DNA from: DTDR01 sp964505415
GTDB lineage: Bacteria > Hydrothermota > Tepidihabitantia > Tepidihabitantales > DTDR01
Direction: 5' to 3'
DNA length: 64,000 bases
Assembly: GCA_964505415.1 (NCBI GenBank)
Contig: CAZDHW010000004.1
Location: 1 to 64,000, forward strand
Positions within the stretch are counted from its first letter, which is position 1. Every line of letters starts with the position of its first letter. The position numbers were made by a program, and so were the translations under genes. The notes under the pieces were generated by a model that did no database searches, was not told where the DNA came from, and was given only the letters and a program-made list of their open reading frames with translations. Below are positions 61,763 to 64,000 of the stretch, piece by piece.

Positions 61763-62444
61763 AATTCCTAAATATCAAAAAGTTCTTCTTAAGTTAACCG
61801 GCGAAATTTGGGAAAGAAGAAAACTTTTGGAAGAAATAAGCGAAGAAATAATTGAAATTGTTAAAGACTTTTCAATAAAAATGGTAATCGTTACGGGAGG
61901 TGGTAATTTTATTCGAGGAGTAGTAGATGATATGGGGAATCGGTTATTGGCTGACCGAATAGGAATGTTAGGCACAGTTATTAATGCGTTAATAATTGAG
62001 AATTATTTAAAAAAAAGTCTCCCTTGCACAGTTTTTTCGTCTTTTTTTTGTATGCCTCTTGTGGAATATTATAATGTAGAAAAAGCTAAAGAGACTTTGG
62101 AAGAAAAGAAATTGATAATTATTGCTGGAGGTACAGGAAATCCTTATTTTTCTACTGATACTGCTTGTGCTTTGCGAGCGCGAGAATTAGGTGCGGAGAT
62201 AATATTAAAAGGAACAAAAGTAGAGGGAATTTATTCTGACGATCCCTTTAAAAATAAAAAAGCAAAATTTTACAAAAAAATTACTTATGAAGAAGCAATT
62301 AAAAAAGAATTAAAAATAATGGATGGAACAGCTTTTTTTCTTTTAAAAGAAGCCAAAATTCCTTTAGTCGTTTATAATGCAATGAAAAAAGGTAATCTAA
62401 AAAAAATCTTATTAGGCGAAAGTATTGGAAGTTTAGTATGTTAG
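61755..62444 (+). CDS. pyrH: UMP kinase
   Basis: The roughly 229-residue hexameric UMP kinase (amino acid kinase fold) has KVLLKLTGE, VIVTGGGNFIRGV, NRLLADRIGMLGTVINAL, IIAGGTGNPYFSTDTACALRA and GTKVEGIYSDDP. It makes UDP from UMP. The start is probably GTG at 61755, eight bases inside tsf; a TTG just before it is an alternative. The placement between tsf and frr is standard. Confidence 0.96.
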   Translation: MNKIPKYQKVLLKLTGEIWERRKLLEEISEEIIEIVKDFSIKMVIVTGGGNFIRGVVDDMGNRLLADRIGMLGTVINALIIENYLKKSLPCTVFSSFFCMPLVEYYNVEKAKETLEEKKLIIIAGGTGNPYFSTDTACALRARELGAEIILKGTKVEGIYSDDPFKNKKAKFYKKITYEEAIKKELKIMDGTAFFLLKEAKIPLVVYNAMKKGNLKKILLGESIGSLVC

Positions 62445-62995
62445 AGGAAATCTATAAAATCGCAAGAAATAAAATGCAAAAGACTTATGAATTGCTTAGT
62501 CAAGAATTAGCAAAAATTAGAACTGGTCGCGCCAATCCAGCGATTTTAGATGGAATTAAGGTTGATTATTACGGCAATCTAACTCCTTTAAAACAATTGG
62601 CTAATATTTATGTACCTGAACCAAGAATGTTAGTTATCCAGGTGTGGGATAAGAATGCGGTAGCAGAAATCGAAAAAGCTATCTATAAAGCTGAATTAGG
62701 ACTTACACCTAAAATAGATGGTTCTTTAATTAAAATTCCTATTCCACCCTTAACTGAGGAAAGACGTAAAGAACTTATTAAATTATGTGCCAAACTAGCC
62801 GAAGATGCTAAAATTGCTATTAGAAATATTAGGAGAGATGCTAATGATGAAATAAAAAAATTGGAAAAGGAAAAAAAAATTTCCGAAGATGATGGTCGAA
62901 TAGGAATCAAAAAAATTCAAGAGATTACTGATGAATTCACCGAAAAAATAGAAGAACTTCTAAAAAAGAAAGAAAAAGAAATCTTAGAAGAGTAG
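62438..62995 (+). CDS. frr: Ribosome recycling factor
   Basis: The 185-residue two-domain protein has the family motifs ELAKIRTGRANPAILDGIKVDYYG, LTPLKQLANIYVPEPRMLVIQVWD, and IPIPPLTEERRKELIK...AKIAIRNIRRDAND. With EF-G it splits post-termination ribosomes. The ATG overlaps the pyrH stop by seven bases and the stop shares a base with the uppS GTG. Confidence 0.98.
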   Translation: MLEEIYKIARNKMQKTYELLSQELAKIRTGRANPAILDGIKVDYYGNLTPLKQLANIYVPEPRMLVIQVWDKNAVAEIEKAIYKAELGLTPKIDGSLIKIPIPPLTEERRKELIKLCAKLAEDAKIAIRNIRRDANDEIKKLEKEKKISEDDGRIGIKKIQEITDEFTEKIEELLKKKEKEILEE

Positions 62996-63696
62996 TGCAA
63001 AAGATTCCTACCCACATTGCTATTATCATGGATGGCAACGGGCGTTGGGCGAAAGAAAGAAATCTTCCTCGGTATTTTGGTCATAAAGCCGGTGTGGAGG
63101 CGGTTAGGGAGGTGGTACGTGGTTGTGCCCGATTAGGAATAAAATATTTAACCCTTTTTGTCTTTTCTACCGAAAATTGGGAAAGACCCAAAAGTGAAGT
63201 GAATGCTTTGATGCAATTATTGAAAAAATTGTTAAAAAGTGAAGCTAAAGAATTATACGAAAATAATGTTCGTGTAAAGGCAATTGGCCAAATTGAAAAG
63301 TTGCCTAAAGAAGTTAAGGAGAATTTAGAAGAATTAATTAACTTAACTAAAGATAATAATGGTTTAACTTTGGTTTTAGCCTTGAGTTATGGTGGTCGTC
63401 AAGAAATTGTAGAGGCTGTAAAGAAAATTTTGAAAATAAAAATGGAGCCAGAAAAACTTGATGAAAAGGAATTTAGAAAATTTCTCTACGACCCCGAAAT
63501 TCCCGATCCCGATTTACTAATAAGAACCGGTGGAGAATTACGAATATCTAACTTTTTACTTTTTCAATCAGCTTATACCGAATTTTATTTTACTCCTACT
63601 CTTTGGCCTGATTTTCGGGAAAAAGAATTAATTTTGGCGATTGAAGATTACCAAAAAAGAAAAAGAAAATTCGGAAGAGTTTTAGAATTTGAGTGA
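62995..63696 (+). CDS. uppS: Undecaprenyl diphosphate synthase (cis-prenyltransferase)
   Basis: The 233-residue enzyme has HIAIIMDGNGRWAKER with catalytic Asp13, GHKAGVEAVREVVRGC, FVFSTENWERP and the C-terminal PDLLIRTGGELRISNFLLFQSAYTEFYF. It builds the C55 lipid carrier used for peptidoglycan and for the Wzx/Wzy polysaccharide system in this window. The start is GTG overlapping the frr stop. Confidence 0.97.
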   Translation: MQKIPTHIAIIMDGNGRWAKERNLPRYFGHKAGVEAVREVVRGCARLGIKYLTLFVFSTENWERPKSEVNALMQLLKKLLKSEAKELYENNVRVKAIGQIEKLPKEVKENLEELINLTKDNNGLTLVLALSYGGRQEIVEAVKKILKIKMEPEKLDEKEFRKFLYDPEIPDPDLLIRTGGELRISNFLLFQSAYTEFYFTPTLWPDFREKELILAIEDYQKRKRKFGRVLEFE

Positions 63697-64000
63697 TTTT
63701 TTAAAAAGATCAATTATTGCTCTTCTTTTTGGGGGGCTTTTAATAATTTCTTCTTTTAATAATTTTTTTCTTTTCCTTTATTTACAGATTTTTTTATTTA
63801 TTGCTGGCTACGAACTTTTAAAAATTTATCGATTGAAATTTTATAATTTTAGTTGGATTTTTTATTTTTATCCCTTTTTAAATATTCTTCTTTTAACTGT
63901 TTTTTATCTTCAAAAAAATATTAATTTAATATTATTTTATTATTTTGTTATTTTAACAATAATAACTTTATTAAGAAGACCAATTTCTATTGAAAATTTA
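63689..64000 (+). CDS. cdsA: Phosphatidate cytidylyltransferase, N-terminal part (runs off the window)
   Basis: An open frame from a TTG at 63689 reads 104 residues without a stop to the window end: SDFLKRSIIALLFGGLLIISS, then several TM segments and FIAGYELLKIYRLKF, the usual N-terminal layout of CdsA. The catalytic C-terminal signature lies beyond the window, so the name rests on the hydrophobic pattern and on the standard frr-uppS-cdsA order. It overlaps uppS by eight bases. It would make CDP-diacylglycerol at the inner membrane. Confidence 0.75.
   Translation, partial: MSDFLKRSIIALLFGGLLIISSFNNFFLFLYLQIFLFIAGYELLKIYRLKFYNFSWIFYFYPFLNILLLTVFYLQKNINLILFYYFVILTIITLLRRPISIENL

Overview
AT-rich, very gene-dense bacterial DNA with Gram-negative features: TolB, a Wzx/Wzy/Wzz-type polysaccharide locus, and secreted beta-propeller proteins with C-terminal sorting-like tails. 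A 100-base N run at 3424-3523 shows that the window is a scaffold, probably from a metagenome. Gene content and style would fit an uncultured candidate phylum such as WOR-3/Stahlbacteria; that placement is an inference and not proven here.

Layout. 1-3423: end of an unknown gene, a frameshifted secreted-protein gene and two tandem paralogous secreted beta-propellers. 3686-8072 (minus): tRNA-Leu, tig, clpP, clpX, tolB, a protein quality-control operon headed by a tRNA. 8232-9321: DUF72 protein and cytidine deaminase, closed by a strong terminator. 9341-11542 (minus): large secreted Kelch protein. 11651-23841: surface-polysaccharide locus (Wzz, UDP-GlcNAc 2-epimerase, Wzy-like polymerase, GT-C-like membrane protein, four GT4-type glycosyltransferases, Wzx flippase, and a NAD-synthase family enzyme embedded in it). 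24076-26713 (minus): plsY, gpsA, a MerR-type regulator, slipin. 26805-31940: two thiolase-fold proteins without the usual catalytic residues, two DUF35 proteins, a HIT protein and gltX in one tight operon. 31902-38207: EamA transporter, a TPR/VCBS/ASPIC protein, two more glycosyltransferases, rpsT and tRNA-Phe. 38276-44266: UPF0158-like protein, a PKD/PQQ-propeller protein, unusual ileS, a DksA/TraR-type zinc protein, truA. 44303-57537: tRNA-Thr/Tyr/Gly/Thr, tuf, rpmG, tRNA-Trp, secE, nusG, rplKAJL, rpoBC, rpsLG (no fusA follows). 57518-59586: glutamine amidotransferase, two-TM coiled-coil protein, CheW-like protein. 59636-64000: rplM, rpsI, rpsB, tsf, pyrH, frr, uppS and the start of cdsA.

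Expression signals are unusually readable. Promoters of the form TTGACA/TTGATT, 16-17 bases, TATAAT/TAAAAT recur. At about eight genes the -10 box lies only 5-10 bases before the start codon with no Shine-Dalgarno site, so these messages are probably leaderless. Other genes (tuf, tig, clpP, the Kelch gene, the first thiolase gene) have longer leaders with AGGAGG-like sites. Inside operons, 1-4 base ATGA/TAATG overlaps dominate, and three convergent pairs overlap at their 3' ends.

Most interesting points: the catalytically degenerate thiolase pair with two DUF35 partners; widespread apparent leaderless starts; Asn in place of the catalytic Asp in ClpP; an rpmG stop codon that overlaps the 5' end of tRNA-Trp; a conserved intergenic element present twice; a chemoreceptor-like membrane protein with a CheW partner; and non-canonical signature motifs in IleRS.
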